This document shows, in pieces, positions 44,229-53,539 of a DNA stretch of 64,000 nucleotides. The translations under genes were made by a program, and so were the position numbers. Within the stretch, counting starts at the first letter, position 1. The number at the start of each line of letters is the position of its first letter. This DNA comes from Janthinobacterium sp. GTDB lineage: Bacteria; Pseudomonadota; Gammaproteobacteria; Burkholderiales; Burkholderiaceae_D. The stretch spans positions 124,001 to 188,000 of the forward strand of contig NZ_RFSK01000002.1 in the NCBI RefSeq assembly GCF_009923995.1, in the 5' to 3' direction. Under the pieces are notes generated by a model, which saw only the letters and a list, made by a program, of their open reading frames with translations, did no database searches and had not been told where the DNA came from.

Positions 44229-44944
44229 TTGCTGGCGGGAGCAGCGGAGTCGGCCGCCTCGGCGTGCAGGCGCGCTTCCGAGTATTTCTCCAGGCAGTAG
44301 CCCAGGCCCCGCACGGTGGCGATGCGCACGCCGCCCACTTCGATCTTCTTGCGCAGGCGGTGCACATACACTTCGATGGCGTTGTTCGACACCTCTTCGC
44401 CCCACTCGCACAGGTGGTCGACCAGTTGCTCTTTTGAAACGAGCCGGCCCGTGCGGCCCAGCAGGATTTCCAGCAGGCCCAGTTCGCGCGCCGACAAATC
44501 GAGCATCTGGTCGTTGATATACGCGCTGCGGCCCACCTGGTCATAGCTGAGCGGGCCGTGCTTGATGATGGTGGCGCCGCCACCCGCGCCGCGGCGCGTC
44601 AGGGCGCGCACTCTTGCCTCCAGTTCCGACAGGGCGAACGGCTTGGCCATATAATCATCGGCGCCCAGGTCGAGGCCATTGACGCGCTGTTCGATGGAAT
44701 CGGCGGCCGTCAGGATCAGCACGGGCAGCAGGGAAGCGCGCGCGCGCAGGCGGCGCAGCACTTCCAGCCCCGACATCTTCGGCAGGCCCAGGTCGAGGAT
44801 CAGCAAGTCGAATTCCTGGGTGGACAGGGCCGTGTCGGCTTCCTGGCCATTCTTCACGTAGTCGATGGCATAGCCCGACTGGCGCAGCGAGCGGGTCAGT
44901 CCATCGGCCAGGACGCTGTCATCTTCGGCAAGTAAAATACGCAT
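44225..44944 (-). CDS. OmpR-family response regulator (TctD/QseB-like)
   Basis: 239-residue DNA-binding regulator, first gene of the four-gene operon. The receiver domain has acidic pocket E7-D8-D9 and phospho-acceptor Asp51 (LLILDLGLPKMSG), with the Lys in ADDYMAKPF. The C-terminal winged helix (~128–225) includes LLEILLGRTGRLVSKEQLVDHLCEWGEEVSNNAIEVYVHRLRKKIE. A C-terminal Ala-rich tail follows. It probably activates the symporter operon, as TctD/ErdR-like regulators do; that is inference. It diverges from recA across 222 bp. Confidence 0.94.
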   Translation of the reverse strand: MRILLAEDDSVLADGLTRSLRQSGYAIDYVKNGQEADTALSTQEFDLLILDLGLPKMSGLEVLRRLRARASLLPVLILTAADSIEQRVNGLDLGADDYMAKPFALSELEARVRALTRRGAGGGATIIKHGPLSYDQVGRSAYINDQMLDLSARELGLLEILLGRTGRLVSKEQLVDHLCEWGEEVSNNAIEVYVHRLRKKIEVGGVRIATVRGLGYCLEKYSEARLHAEAADSAAPASK

Positions 44945-45067
44945 GGTGAGGCTTCCTATGCTTGCAGCGGTAGAAGCTTGTATTGTGTTTCATTTTCCGC
45001 AAGGTGGCGAGTTTTTGTGAAAAACAAGGGCGGTATTGATCTGTTTCAAAACAAATCCACGTTCCGC

Positions 45068-45096
45068 TTGCATTGATCACTGTTTTTTTATACAGT
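45068..45096 (+). promoter_or_regulatory. recA: recA promoter
   Basis: TTGCAT (45068–45073) and TACAGT (45091–45096) are separated by 17 bp, a good sigma-70 arrangement. The LexA-type box covers most of the spacer and the -10 element, the expected layout for SOS repression. Confidence 0.72.
45080..45095. promoter_or_regulatory. recA: LexA (SOS) box of recA
   Basis: CTGTTTTTTTATACAG is an exact match to the gamma/betaproteobacterial SOS consensus CTGT-N8-ACAG, placed over the recA -10 element and 71 bp upstream of the recA ATG. LexA bound here would block recA transcription until DNA damage. Confidence 0.9.
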
Positions 45097-45166
45097 AGTG
45101 TCTGTAACGAATTTAACCCCCGCGCTGAATTTAACCTACGCGCTAAATTTCAGGCTGAAAGAACAT

Positions 45167-46273
45167 ATGGACGATAAAAAAGCTGTAGTACCCGCATCGG
45201 AAAAAGCCAAGGCGCTCGCCGCCGCACTGGCGCAGATCGAGAAGCAGTTTGGCAAAGGTTCGGTCATGCGCATGGATGCCAGCGCACCGATTGAAGAAGT
45301 GCAAGTCGTGTCGACCGGTTCGCTCGGCCTGGATATCGCGTTGGGCGTGGGCGGCTTGCCGCGCGGCCGCGTGGTGGAAATCTACGGTCCTGAATCGTCG
45401 GGTAAAACCACCCTGACCCTGCAAACCATTGCTGAAATGCAAAAACTGGGCGGCACCTGCGCCTTTATCGATGCCGAGCATGCGCTCGACGTCGGCTACG
45501 CGCAAAAGCTGGGCGTGAACCTGCATGAATTGCTGATCTCGCAACCGGATACGGGCGAGCAGGCGCTGGAAATCTGCGACGCCCTCGTGCGTTCGGGCAG
45601 CGTCGACCTCGTCGTTATCGACTCCGTGGCCGCACTGACGCCACGCGCCGAGATCGAAGGCGACATGGGTGATTCCCTGCCGGGCCTGCAGGCACGCCTG
45701 ATGTCGCAAGCGCTGCGCAAGCTGACCGGTTCCATCAACCGCACGAATACCCTGGTCATCTTCATCAACCAGATCCGCATGAAGATCGGCGTGATGTTCG
45801 GCAGCCCGGAAACCACCACGGGCGGCAATGCGCTGAAATTCTACGCGTCCGTGCGCCTGGATATCCGCCGCACCGGCTCGATCAAGTCCGGCGATGAAGT
45901 GATCGGCAACGAAACCAAGGTCAAGGTCGTCAAGAACAAGATCGCGCCACCGTTCAAGGAAGCGCACTTCGACATCCTGTACGGCGCCGGCACGTCGCGC
46001 GAAGGCGAAATCCTGGACCTGGGTTCGGATGCCAAGATCGTGGAGAAATCCGGTTCGTGGTACAGCTACAACGGCGAACGCATCGGCCAGGGCAAGGACA
46101 ACGCCCGCGCCTTCCTGCAAGAGCGTCCGGCCTTGGCCCGCGAGATCGAAAACAAGGTCCGCGCCTCGCTGGGCGTGCGCGAACTGCCGCCGCTGGCCGC
46201 TGAAAAGCCGGAAAAGGCCGATAAAGCCGCCGACAAGGCTGCCAAGGTCGCGGAAGCCAAAGCGGCCGAGTAG
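45167..46273 (+). CDS. recA: Recombinase RecA
   Basis: ATP-dependent strand-exchange protein of 368 residues that also triggers LexA self-cleavage. Walker A GPESSGKT spans 74–81, Walker B ends [10 protein letters not shown], the L1/L2 loops are [19 protein letters not shown] and [19 protein letters not shown], and the C-terminus is Ala/Lys/Glu-rich ([14 protein letters not shown]). The start at 45167 gives [17 protein letters not shown], typical for betaproteobacteria; 23 upstream open codons are leader. recX lies 215 bp downstream. Confidence 0.98.
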   Translation: MDDKKAVVPASEKAKALAAALAQIEKQFGKGSVMRMDASAPIEEVQVVSTGSLGLDIALGVGGLPRGRVVEIYGPESSGKTTLTLQTIAEMQKLGGTCAFIDAEHALDVGYAQKLGVNLHELLISQPDTGEQALEICDALVRSGSVDLVVIDSVAALTPRAEIEGDMGDSLPGLQARLMSQALRKLTGSINRTNTLVIFINQIRMKIGVMFGSPETTTGGNALKFYASVRLDIRRTGSIKSGDEVIGNETKVKVVKNKIAPPFKEAHFDILYGAGTSREGEILDLGSDAKIVEKSGSWYSYNGERIGQGKDNARAFLQERPALAREIENKVRASLGVRELPPLAAEKPEKADKAADKAAKVAEAKAAE

Positions 46274-46407
46274 GAAAGTAAAACAGCGAAGTCAGCGCCG
46301 AAGTCAGCGCCGGTCGGCTGCGCTGGCATGGTCAGCTGCGGCTGGTCATGCCGGCGGTGGATCGTGGCTCCTGGTGCCATGGCTTGCCGCATAAAAGATC
46401 TACAATG

Positions 46408-46441
46408 AATGCCGCCTCGCGCCTGTGCGCCAGGCGGCATT
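46408..46441 (+). terminator. Hairpin in the recA–recX gap
   Basis: AATGCCGCCT (46408–46417) pairs perfectly with AGGCGGCATT (46432–46441), with further GCGC/GCGC pairing inside; the downstream TTTGTGTTTG is a weak U-tract. It would let part of the recA transcripts end here and lower recX expression, as described for E. coli recA–recX. Two 12-bp tandem repeats (46287–46298, 46299–46310) lie upstream. Confidence 0.6.
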
Positions 46442-46488
46442 TGTGTTTGAGCGTTGTGTTTTTGTTGATGTGATGGACGAAGGGTGGA

Positions 46489-46947
46489 ATGATGGCAGCG
46501 GTACAACTGAGCCTGAAGGGCAGGGCGCTGCGCTTCCTGTCGATGCGCGAACACAGCCGCATGGAATTGCGGCGCAAGCTGCAGCGGCATGCGCAGGAAG
46601 GCGATGACGTGGAAGCCCTGCTTGACAGCCTGGAGCAGGCCAACTGGCTGTCGCAGGAACGTTTTTCCGAGTCCCTGATCCATCGCCGCTCGGCCCGTTT
46701 CGGCAACAGCCGCATCATGGCGGAGCTGCAAAGCCACGGCATCGGCGGCGAAGCCCTGCAGGAACTCAAGGCGGGCCTGGCCGAAGGCGAAATTGCCCGC
46801 GCTTGCGAGGTGTGGCGCCGCAAATTCGGCCAGGTGGCGCAGGATGCGGAACAGCGCAACAAGCAGATGCGCTTCCTGATGCAGCGTGGTTTTTCCCAGC
46901 GCGCCGTACAGGTGGCCCTGAAGGGCCGGGACCCCGACGACGAATAG
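46489..46947 (+). CDS. recX: Regulatory protein RecX
   Basis: Inhibitor and modulator of RecA filaments, 152 residues of three-helix repeats: [59 protein letters not shown] and [22 protein letters not shown]. Length and repeats fit the family. Two adjacent ATGs (46489, 46492) are possible starts; GAAGGGTGGA precedes the first. It follows recA as usual. Confidence 0.95.
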   Translation: MMAAVQLSLKGRALRFLSMREHSRMELRRKLQRHAQEGDDVEALLDSLEQANWLSQERFSESLIHRRSARFGNSRIMAELQSHGIGGEALQELKAGLAEGEIARACEVWRRKFGQVAQDAEQRNKQMRFLMQRGFSQRAVQVALKGRDPDDE

Positions 46948-47038
46948 TTGTTAACTTGCCAGCAAGGATCAGTTATTCTGCCATGGCCGCACGCATGGTG
47001 CGCAGCGGCACTTATTTCCATGGAATACGGGACACCTG

Positions 47039-48577
47039 ATGAGCAACTGGCATGCCGGCTATACCTTTGAAACCGCATATACCTACGGCTATTACACGGA
47101 ATTGAATCCCCTGCGCACGCAGTTGCTGCTGCTGAGCCGGGGGATACAGCCACCCGGCATAGGCACGGCATGCGAACTGGGCTTTGGCCAGGGCATGACC
47201 GTCAATATCCATGCCGCGGCATCGGGCACGCGCTGGTATGGCACGGATTTCAATCCGGCCCAGACTGCCTTTGCGCAGGAACTGGCCGAGGTGTCGGGCA
47301 ATGGGGCCGTGCTGTCGGAACAGTCGTTCCAGGATTTTTGCGCCCGCAGCGACCTGCCGGATTTCGACTACATCGCCCTGCACGGCATCTGGAGCTGGAT
47401 CTCGCCGGAAAACCAGGCGCATATCGCCGATTTTCTGGCGCGCAAGCTCAAGCCGGGTGGCGTGCTGTACATCAGCTACAACACGCAGGCGGGCTGGGCG
47501 GCGATGACGCCGCTGCGCGACCTGATGGCGCAGCATAGCCGCGTGATGAGCGCGCCGGGCCAGGATGCCCTGGCGCGCGTGGGCAGCGCGCTGTCTTTCG
47601 TCAACAGCATGATGGAGACCAAGCCGCGCTACCTGCAGGCCAACCCCACGGTCGCCTTGCGACTGCAGCAGATCAGCGAACAGGACCCGAATTACCTGTC
47701 CCACGAATACTTCAATCATTACTGGGAACCGGTGTCGTTTTCGGCCATCCAGCCGGTGCTGGCCGCGGTCAAGCTGGAGTATGCCGGCTCGGCCGCCTAC
47801 CATGACCATGTGCCGCCGCTCAACCTGTCGCCCGAACACATGGCTTTCCTGGCGCAGATTCCGGACGCCACCTTCCGCGAGACCACCGCCGACTTCCTCG
47901 TCAACCGCCAGTTCCGCCAGGATTACTGGGTCAAGGGCAGCCGCAAGCTCAATGCCTTTGAACAGGCCAGCGCGCTGCGCGCCGTGCGCATCCTGCTGGT
48001 GGCACCGGTCGCGCAGATCACGATGAAGGTGACGGGCGCCCTGGGCGAGGCCGACATGGACCAGGCCGTCTATGGCCCGCTGCTGGAACTGCTGGCCGAT
48101 TACCAGCCGCACACGATAGGCGAATTGCAGCAGCGCTTGCCCGCCAATGTGGCGGAACTGGGCGCCTTGCTGCAGATGCTGCTGGTGCTGGCGCATAAGG
48201 CCTGCATTGTGTCAGTGCAAGACGATGCCGCCATCGCCCTGGCACGGCCGGTCACGGCCAGGCTGAACCGTCATCTGCTGAACAAGGCCCGCGGGCGTAC
48301 CGACCTCGTTGCGCTGGCCAGTCCCGTGACGGGCGGCGGCATGGGTGTGTATCATTTGCAACAGTTATTTTTGCTGGCGAGGCTGGAAGGGCACGACACG
48401 CCGGAGGCCTGGGTGGCATTTGCGTGGCCGTATTTCCGCGCATTGCAGCAAACCGTGGTGCGCAATGGCACGGTGCTGACGACGGATGAAGACAACCTGG
48501 CCGAACTGGCCGCGCATGCGGAAAGCTTCCGCGCCACCACGCTGCCGATCCTGCAGTCGCTGGGCGTGGCCGAGTAG
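47039..48577 (+). CDS. SAM-dependent methyltransferase with methyltransferase-regulatory domain
   Basis: 512-residue cytosolic protein. The N-terminal class I methyltransferase fold has motif I ACELGFGQG (44–52), post-I YGTDFNPAQ, and motif IV FDYIALHGIWSWIS followed by LARKLKPGGVLYISYNT. The middle (~215–300) has the His/Tyr-rich segment DPNYLSHEYFNHYWEPVSFSAI typical of the methyltransferase regulatory domain PF10119. A ~200-residue helical C-terminus follows. Proteins of this type occur near surface-structure genes and sometimes act on proteins, but the substrate is unknown. It separates recX from the DUF2889 gene, an unusual position. Confidence 0.85.
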   Translation: MSNWHAGYTFETAYTYGYYTELNPLRTQLLLLSRGIQPPGIGTACELGFGQGMTVNIHAAASGTRWYGTDFNPAQTAFAQELAEVSGNGAVLSEQSFQDFCARSDLPDFDYIALHGIWSWISPENQAHIADFLARKLKPGGVLYISYNTQAGWAAMTPLRDLMAQHSRVMSAPGQDALARVGSALSFVNSMMETKPRYLQANPTVALRLQQISEQDPNYLSHEYFNHYWEPVSFSAIQPVLAAVKLEYAGSAAYHDHVPPLNLSPEHMAFLAQIPDATFRETTADFLVNRQFRQDYWVKGSRKLNAFEQASALRAVRILLVAPVAQITMKVTGALGEADMDQAVYGPLLELLADYQPHTIGELQQRLPANVAELGALLQMLLVLAHKACIVSVQDDAAIALARPVTARLNRHLLNKARGRTDLVALASPVTGGGMGVYHLQQLFLLARLEGHDTPEAWVAFAWPYFRALQQTVVRNGTVLTTDEDNLAELAAHAESFRATTLPILQSLGVAE

Positions 48578-48618
48578 CCGTTCCCGCCGGGTCGGCAGAA
48601 GCATGGATTTTTGATATC

Positions 48619-48641
48619 AGTCATTCGCGCCGTGAATGACT
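48619..48641 (+). other. Perfect inverted repeat between the methyltransferase and DUF2889 genes
   Basis: AGTCATTC (48619–48626) and GAATGACT (48634–48641) flank a 7-nt loop. It follows the methyltransferase stop by 42 bp, with only three T residues after it. It could be a weak terminator or a protein-binding site for the downstream promoter. Confidence 0.5.
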
Positions 48642-48853
48642 TTGCCGAAAAGCGCCGCATCTATTTATAATTTGAAACGTTTTTAACGAAACAATGAAAA
48701 ATTATGTTGCGGCGCAACCGGCGTCCAGTGTGCTACACTTTTAGGGTTTTTGCGGCGCCGCAGGTGCGGTTGCCGTTCGTAGAAGCTGCGAACGGCGTGC
48801 TTTATGCACATGGCTGCTTACTAAATTTTGGCCGCGCAAGCGGCATCGGTCTT

Positions 48854-49414
48854 ATGCCCCTGTCAACTCCCGTATCCCGGCGCGCCCTACGGCACTCCCG
48901 CGTTATCGACGTCCAAGCGTATGTGCGCGAGGACGGCCTGTGGGATATTGACGCCCGTATTACCGACATCAAAAGCTACGACGCGACCCTGGCCTCCGGC
49001 CCCCGTCCCGCCGGCACCCCTCTGCATGACCTCCATTTACGCATTACCGTCGATCGCGAACTGACCATCGTCGAGGCCGAAGCCGCCTCCGATGCCGTGC
49101 CCTATCCCGGTTTTTGCGATACCATCGGCCCCGCTTACCGGGCGCTGATCGGCTTGAATTTATTGAAGAATTTCCGCCGCGACTTGAAACAGCGCCTGGC
49201 GGGAATCGCCGGCTGTACCCATTTGACCGAACTGGCGCAAGTCTTGCCGACTGCGACAGTTCAGGCATTTGCCGGCGATGTCTGGTCGACCCGCGACGGT
49301 GAGAATGCTGATTTGCCGCATGAAAAGCCGTTTCAACTCGACAAATGCCACGCCCTGCGCACCGATGGCGGGGCAGTGGCACAGTATTACCCGCGCTGGG
49401 TAGCCAAAGCGTGA
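48854..49414 (+). CDS. DUF2889 domain protein
   Basis: 186-residue cytosolic protein of unknown function. Recognisable features are the start [31 protein letters not shown] and the central [71 protein letters not shown]. Conserved Cys in PGFCDTI and GCTHLTE are typical. Start 48854 ([10 protein letters not shown]) matches the family; 50 more open codons upstream are not family-like. The gene is regularly found between recX and sucC in Burkholderiales. Confidence 0.87.
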   Translation: MPLSTPVSRRALRHSRVIDVQAYVREDGLWDIDARITDIKSYDATLASGPRPAGTPLHDLHLRITVDRELTIVEAEAASDAVPYPGFCDTIGPAYRALIGLNLLKNFRRDLKQRLAGIAGCTHLTELAQVLPTATVQAFAGDVWSTRDGENADLPHEKPFQLDKCHALRTDGGAVAQYYPRWVAKA

Positions 49415-49490
49415 TCCCTGCGCTGTTTTTCCTGTTTTTTTTGCACCACTAACCGTATTTTTACAAATCAGTATCAGAAGGGAAGCCAGC

Positions 49491-50660
49491 ATGAAAATCC
49501 ATGAGTATCAAGCCAAAGAAATCCTCCGGCAATTCGGAGTGACGGTACCACGCGGTATTCCGTGCATGTCCGTCGACGAGGCAGTCAAGGCTGCGGAAAC
49601 CCTGGGCGGCCCGGTGTGGGTAGTCAAGGCACAGATCCACGCAGGTGGCCGCGGCAAGGGCGGCGGCGTGAAAGTGGCAAAAACGATCGAACAGGTCAAG
49701 GAATACGCTGACCAGATCATGGGCATGCAGCTGATCACGCATCAGACCAGCGCCGAAGGCCAGAAAGTCAACCGCCTGCTGGTGGAAGAAGGCGCCGACA
49801 TCAAGCAAGAACTGTACGTTTCGCTGGTCACCGACCGCGTTACCCAGAAGATCGTCCTGATGGCGTCGTCCGAAGGCGGCATGGACATCGAAGAAGTGGC
49901 CGAGAGCCACCCTGAGAAGATCCACCACGTCACCATCGAGCCTAGCGTTGGCCTGACCGATGCCCAGGCAGACGACATCGCGACCAAAATCGGCGTGCCT
50001 GCCGGTTCCATCGTCGACGCACGCGTCAACCTGCAAGGCCTGTACAAAGCCTACTGGGAAACCGACTGCTCGCTGGCCGAGATCAACCCGCTGATCGTCA
50101 CCGGCAGCGGCAAGGTCATCGCCCTGGACGCCAAGTTCAACTTTGACCCGAACGCCCTGTTCCGTCATCCGGAAATCGTCGCCCTGCGCGATCTGGACGA
50201 AGAAGATCCAGCGGAAATCGAAGCGTCGAAATTCGACCTGGCCTACATCTCGCTCGACGGTAACATCGGCTGCCTGGTGAACGGTGCCGGCCTGGCCATG
50301 GCCACCATGGACACGATCAAACTGTTCGGCGGCGAGCCAGCCAACTTCCTGGACGTCGGCGGCGGCGCCACGGCAGAAAAAGTAACCGAAGCGTTCAAGA
50401 TCATGCTGAAAAACCCAGGCCTGAAAGCCATCCTGGTGAACATTTTCGGCGGCATCATGCGTTGCGACGTGATCGCCGAAGGCGTCATCGCCGCGGTGAA
50501 AGCCGTTTCGCTGAACGTACCGCTGGTGGTGCGCATGAAGGGCACCAACGAAGACCTGGGCAAGAAGATGCTGGCCGATTCCGGTCTGCCTATCATCGCA
50601 GCCGACACCATGGAAGATGCAGCCAAGAGCGTCGTTGCCGCTGCTGCCGGTCAAGCTTAA
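49491..50660 (+). CDS. sucC: Succinyl-CoA synthetase (ADP-forming) beta subunit
   Basis: TCA-cycle enzyme subunit that binds nucleotide and succinate. The 389 residues match the usual length: ATP-grasp N-terminus [67 protein letters not shown] and the CoA-ligase-fold segment [23 protein letters not shown] precedes the ATG. sucD starts 13 bp after the stop. Confidence 0.97.
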   Translation: MKIHEYQAKEILRQFGVTVPRGIPCMSVDEAVKAAETLGGPVWVVKAQIHAGGRGKGGGVKVAKTIEQVKEYADQIMGMQLITHQTSAEGQKVNRLLVEEGADIKQELYVSLVTDRVTQKIVLMASSEGGMDIEEVAESHPEKIHHVTIEPSVGLTDAQADDIATKIGVPAGSIVDARVNLQGLYKAYWETDCSLAEINPLIVTGSGKVIALDAKFNFDPNALFRHPEIVALRDLDEEDPAEIEASKFDLAYISLDGNIGCLVNGAGLAMATMDTIKLFGGEPANFLDVGGGATAEKVTEAFKIMLKNPGLKAILVNIFGGIMRCDVIAEGVIAAVKAVSLNVPLVVRMKGTNEDLGKKMLADSGLPIIAADTMEDAAKSVVAAAAGQA

Positions 50661-50673
50661 TTAAGGAATCAAC

Positions 50674-51555
50674 ATGTCCATTCTGATCAATAAAGATACC
50701 AAAGTTGTCACCCAAGGGATCACCGGCAAGACCGGCCAGTTCCACACCCGCGGTTGCCGCGACTACGCGAACGGCAAAGCTGCCTTCGTGGCAGGCGTGA
50801 ACCCGAAGAAAGCCGGCGAAGATTTCGAAGGCATTCCTATTTTCGCTAACGTGACCGAAGCGAAAAAAGAAACCGGCGCCAACGTTTCCGTGATCTACGT
50901 CCCGCCAGCAGGCGCGGCAGCGGCGATCTGGGAAGCTGTCGAAGCTGAAATGGATCTGGCCATTTGCATCACCGAAGGCATTCCTGTCCGCGACATGATG
51001 GCCCTGAAAGACCGCATGGCCAAAGCCAACAGCAAAACCCTGCTGCTGGGACCTAACTGCCCAGGCCTGATCACGCCAGACGAAATCAAGATCGGCATCA
51101 TGCCAGGTCACATCCACAAGAAGGGCCGTATCGGCGTCGTTTCCCGTTCGGGCACCCTGACCTATGAAGCAGTGGGTCAGCTGACCGCGCTGGGCCTGGG
51201 CCAATCGTCGGCAGTCGGCATCGGCGGCGACCCGATCAACGGTCTGAAGCACATCGACATCATGAAGATGTTCAATGACGATCCTGATACCGACGCGGTC
51301 ATCATGATCGGCGAAATCGGCGGTCCGGACGAAGCCAACGCGGCGTATTGGATCAAGGACAACATGAAAAAACCGGTCGTCGGCTTCATCGCCGGCGTGA
51401 CCGCTCCTCCAGGCAAGCGCATGGGCCACGCCGGCGCGCTGATCTCGGGCGGTGCCGATACGGCACAAGCCAAGCTGGAAATCATGGAAGCTTGCGGCAT
51501 CACCGTGACCAAGAACCCGTCGGAAATGGCGCGTCTGCTGAAAGCCATGCTGTAA
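50674..51555 (+). CDS. sucD: Succinyl-CoA synthetase alpha subunit
   Basis: Binds CoA and carries the phosphohistidine intermediate of succinyl-CoA synthetase. 293 residues: Rossmann [65 protein letters not shown] and catalytic His252 in [20 protein letters not shown] precedes the ATG, and a strong terminator follows 28 bp after the stop. Confidence 0.97.
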   Translation: MSILINKDTKVVTQGITGKTGQFHTRGCRDYANGKAAFVAGVNPKKAGEDFEGIPIFANVTEAKKETGANVSVIYVPPAGAAAAIWEAVEAEMDLAICITEGIPVRDMMALKDRMAKANSKTLLLGPNCPGLITPDEIKIGIMPGHIHKKGRIGVVSRSGTLTYEAVGQLTALGLGQSSAVGIGGDPINGLKHIDIMKMFNDDPDTDAVIMIGEIGGPDEANAAYWIKDNMKKPVVGFIAGVTAPPGKRMGHAGALISGGADTAQAKLEIMEACGITVTKNPSEMARLLKAML

Positions 51556-51583
51556 TTTCAGCCAGGTTTTGATGCAGCACAAG

Positions 51584-51609
51584 AAAAGGAGCTTCGGCTC
51601 CTTTTTTTT
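51584..51609 (+). terminator. Rho-independent terminator after sucD
   Basis: AAAAGGAGC (51584–51592), a TTCG tetraloop and GCTCCTTTT (51597–51605) continue into a T run to 51609. This is a very stable UUCG-capped terminator closing sucCD. Confidence 0.95.
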
Positions 51610-51829
51610 CGTCCCGCGCTTCCCCTTCCACGGTCTTTCCGGCCGCCCGCCTTCCCCTTTTTCACAGCGCGCCATGGCCGTTCTCGCAGCCGTCCGGAGG
51701 GGCCATGACAGGCATGTGACATTACCAACTTGTAACACCGTTCGGCGTAGCGCGCGCCTATGATTCGGCCTGTCAGCACCATCGTCGCGCGCCCCGTGCG
51801 CGCCTACTTTCTACTTCGGAACCCTAGCT

Positions 51830-52189
51830 ATGGATGCCATGAAACCGGGCGTGGCCGCGCTATGCCTGCTGCTGTTATGTGCCTGTGCCGAGGCGCCCAG
51901 GGTGGATTGGCAGCGGGGCGCGAAGCGCGCCTGGATCGTCGCGCCATACGCGCCCGGACGCGCCGCCGATTTGCCGGCCTGCCTGGCGCGCCTGTCCGAC
52001 GCCGAGCTGGCGCGCCGCCATTTTGTCGAGCTGCGCTACCGCCATGTGCGGGTCATGCGCACGGCCGTGGCCGAGGTGCCGCCCGATATCGACGCCAGGC
52101 CCGGGGTGCAGGTGGAGCTGTGGCCGGAAGATTGCGGGCAGGGTCATTTGTCGCGCATCTCCAAGTTGTTGCCTGCAGACAGCAATTAA
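51830..52189 (+). CDS. Small lipoprotein heading the RND efflux operon
   Basis: 119-residue protein with a lipoprotein signal: hydrophobic LCLLLLCAC with lipidated Cys19 (lipobox LCAC), followed by AEAP, which suggests outer-membrane sorting. The mature ~100 residues contain Cys51 and Cys102, which could form a disulfide, plus His64, His72 and His106, but no domain I recognise. Start 51830 gives MDAMKPG; an internal ATG at 51839 is possible. It lies just upstream of the czcC-like gene, so an accessory role in the efflux system is inferred from position only. Confidence 0.72.
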   Translation: MDAMKPGVAALCLLLLCACAEAPRVDWQRGAKRAWIVAPYAPGRAADLPACLARLSDAELARRHFVELRYRHVRVMRTAVAEVPPDIDARPGVQVELWPEDCGQGHLSRISKLLPADSN

Positions 52190-52216
52190 TTGCAAGAGAA
52201 CGCGAAAGTGCACACC

Positions 52217-53539
52217 ATGTTCATGAAATGTTTCCGCTGGCCAGCAGCGCTGCTGCCCCTGTGCCTGCCACTGATTCTGCATGCGCAGACCCCGCCGGCA
52301 GACAGCCTGGGGCTGGAGCAGCTGCAGCGCATTGCGCTCGAGCGCAACCACGACGTGCGCGTCTCCGCGCTGGCGGAGGAGAGTGCCGCCGCTGCCGTGA
52401 CCAGCGCCGCCGCCGCGCCCAATCCCATGCTGACGCTGCAGACGATGAACATCAATCCCGGCCTGGGCGTGGGCGCCGGCAGCTTGCGCAGCAAGACGGT
52501 CGACAGCAGCGTGCGCATCGACCAGTTGCTGGAGCGGGGCGGCAAGCGCGGCTTGCGCCGCGACGGCGCCCAGCACCAGGAGGAGGGCGCGCGCGAAGAC
52601 GTGCGCGAGGCGCGGCGCCAGCTGCGCCTCGCCGTCAGCCAGGCCTATTACGATGCGCTGGCGGCGGGCGAACGCCAGGCCATCCTCGGCGAGACGGCGC
52701 AGCTGTACCAGCGCACCGTCGACGTGGCGCAGACGCAGCGCAAGGCGGGAGACCTGTCGCCGGCCGACGTGGCGCGGCTGCAAGTCGAGGCGTTGCGCGC
52801 CAGCAATGACGCCCTGCAGGCGCGCAGCGAGGTCGCGCGGGCGCGCCAGGCGCTGGCCTTGCTGACGGGTATGGACAGCCGCCAGGCGCAGCTGCCGCTG
52901 GCCGATGGCTGGCCGGCCATGGTTGCCGCCGGCACGCTGGCGCAGGACGGGCCGGCCGGCGCGGGCAGCGATGCGGCCATCGCGCGGCGGCCCGACGTGA
53001 TGGCGGCGCAGGCACGGGTGGCGGCGGCCGCGTCCGCACACAAGCTGGCGCTGGCCGCGCGCACGCGCGACGTGTCCGTCGGCGTGCAGGCCGAACATTA
53101 CCCGGCCAGCGCCGGCAATCCGCAGGGCAGCGGCAACAGCTTCGGCATTTCCCTGCAGGTGCCGCTGTTCCTGCGCTACCAGTATGACGGCGAGATCCGC
53201 AGCGCCCAGGCGGCGCTGGACCTGGCGCAGGAAAACCTGGAACAGGCGCGCATCGTGGCCAGGGCGGAGCTGGAGCGTGCCGCGCTCGACGTGCGCAGCA
53301 ACGGCGAGCGCCTGCAGCGCATCGACGACAGCCTGCTGCCGGCCGCGCGCAAGTCGGCCCAGGCGGCGGAATTCGCCTACCAGCACGGCGCCCTGCCCAT
53401 CGCCGACGTGCTCGACGTGCGGCGCAGCTACCGCGCCGTGCAGCTCGACGCGCTGGCCGCCCGCAACGATTATGCCAAGGCGCTGGCCGCCTGGCAGGCA
53501 TCTTTCCCCAGTGCATCCCTTGAAAGAACGACACCATGA
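52217..53539 (+). CDS. czcC: Outer-membrane efflux protein, TolC/CzcC-like
   Basis: Outer-membrane channel of a tripartite metal exporter, 440 residues. Signal peptide ~1–22 (PAALLPLCLPLILHAQ). Two OEP repeats are visible: LGLEQLQRIALERNHDVRVSALAEE with RIDQLLERGGKRGLR, and the second half LQVPLFLRYQYDGEIRSAQAALDLAQENLEQAR with ADVLDVRRSYRAVQLDALAARNDYAKAL. Starts at 52217 (MFMKCF) or 52223 are both plausible. Its stop overlaps the next ATG by 4 bp. Confidence 0.9.
   Translation: MFMKCFRWPAALLPLCLPLILHAQTPPADSLGLEQLQRIALERNHDVRVSALAEESAAAAVTSAAAAPNPMLTLQTMNINPGLGVGAGSLRSKTVDSSVRIDQLLERGGKRGLRRDGAQHQEEGAREDVREARRQLRLAVSQAYYDALAAGERQAILGETAQLYQRTVDVAQTQRKAGDLSPADVARLQVEALRASNDALQARSEVARARQALALLTGMDSRQAQLPLADGWPAMVAAGTLAQDGPAGAGSDAAIARRPDVMAAQARVAAAASAHKLALAARTRDVSVGVQAEHYPASAGNPQGSGNSFGISLQVPLFLRYQYDGEIRSAQAALDLAQENLEQARIVARAELERAALDVRSNGERLQRIDDSLLPAARKSAQAAEFAYQHGALPIADVLDVRRSYRAVQLDALAARNDYAKALAAWQASFPSASLERTTP

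Noticed and set aside
46287-46310. Two 12-bp tandem repeats (cgaagtcagcgc) after recA
   Set aside because: Only two units, no palindromic character and no known role; probably simple slippage, so not listed as a separate system.
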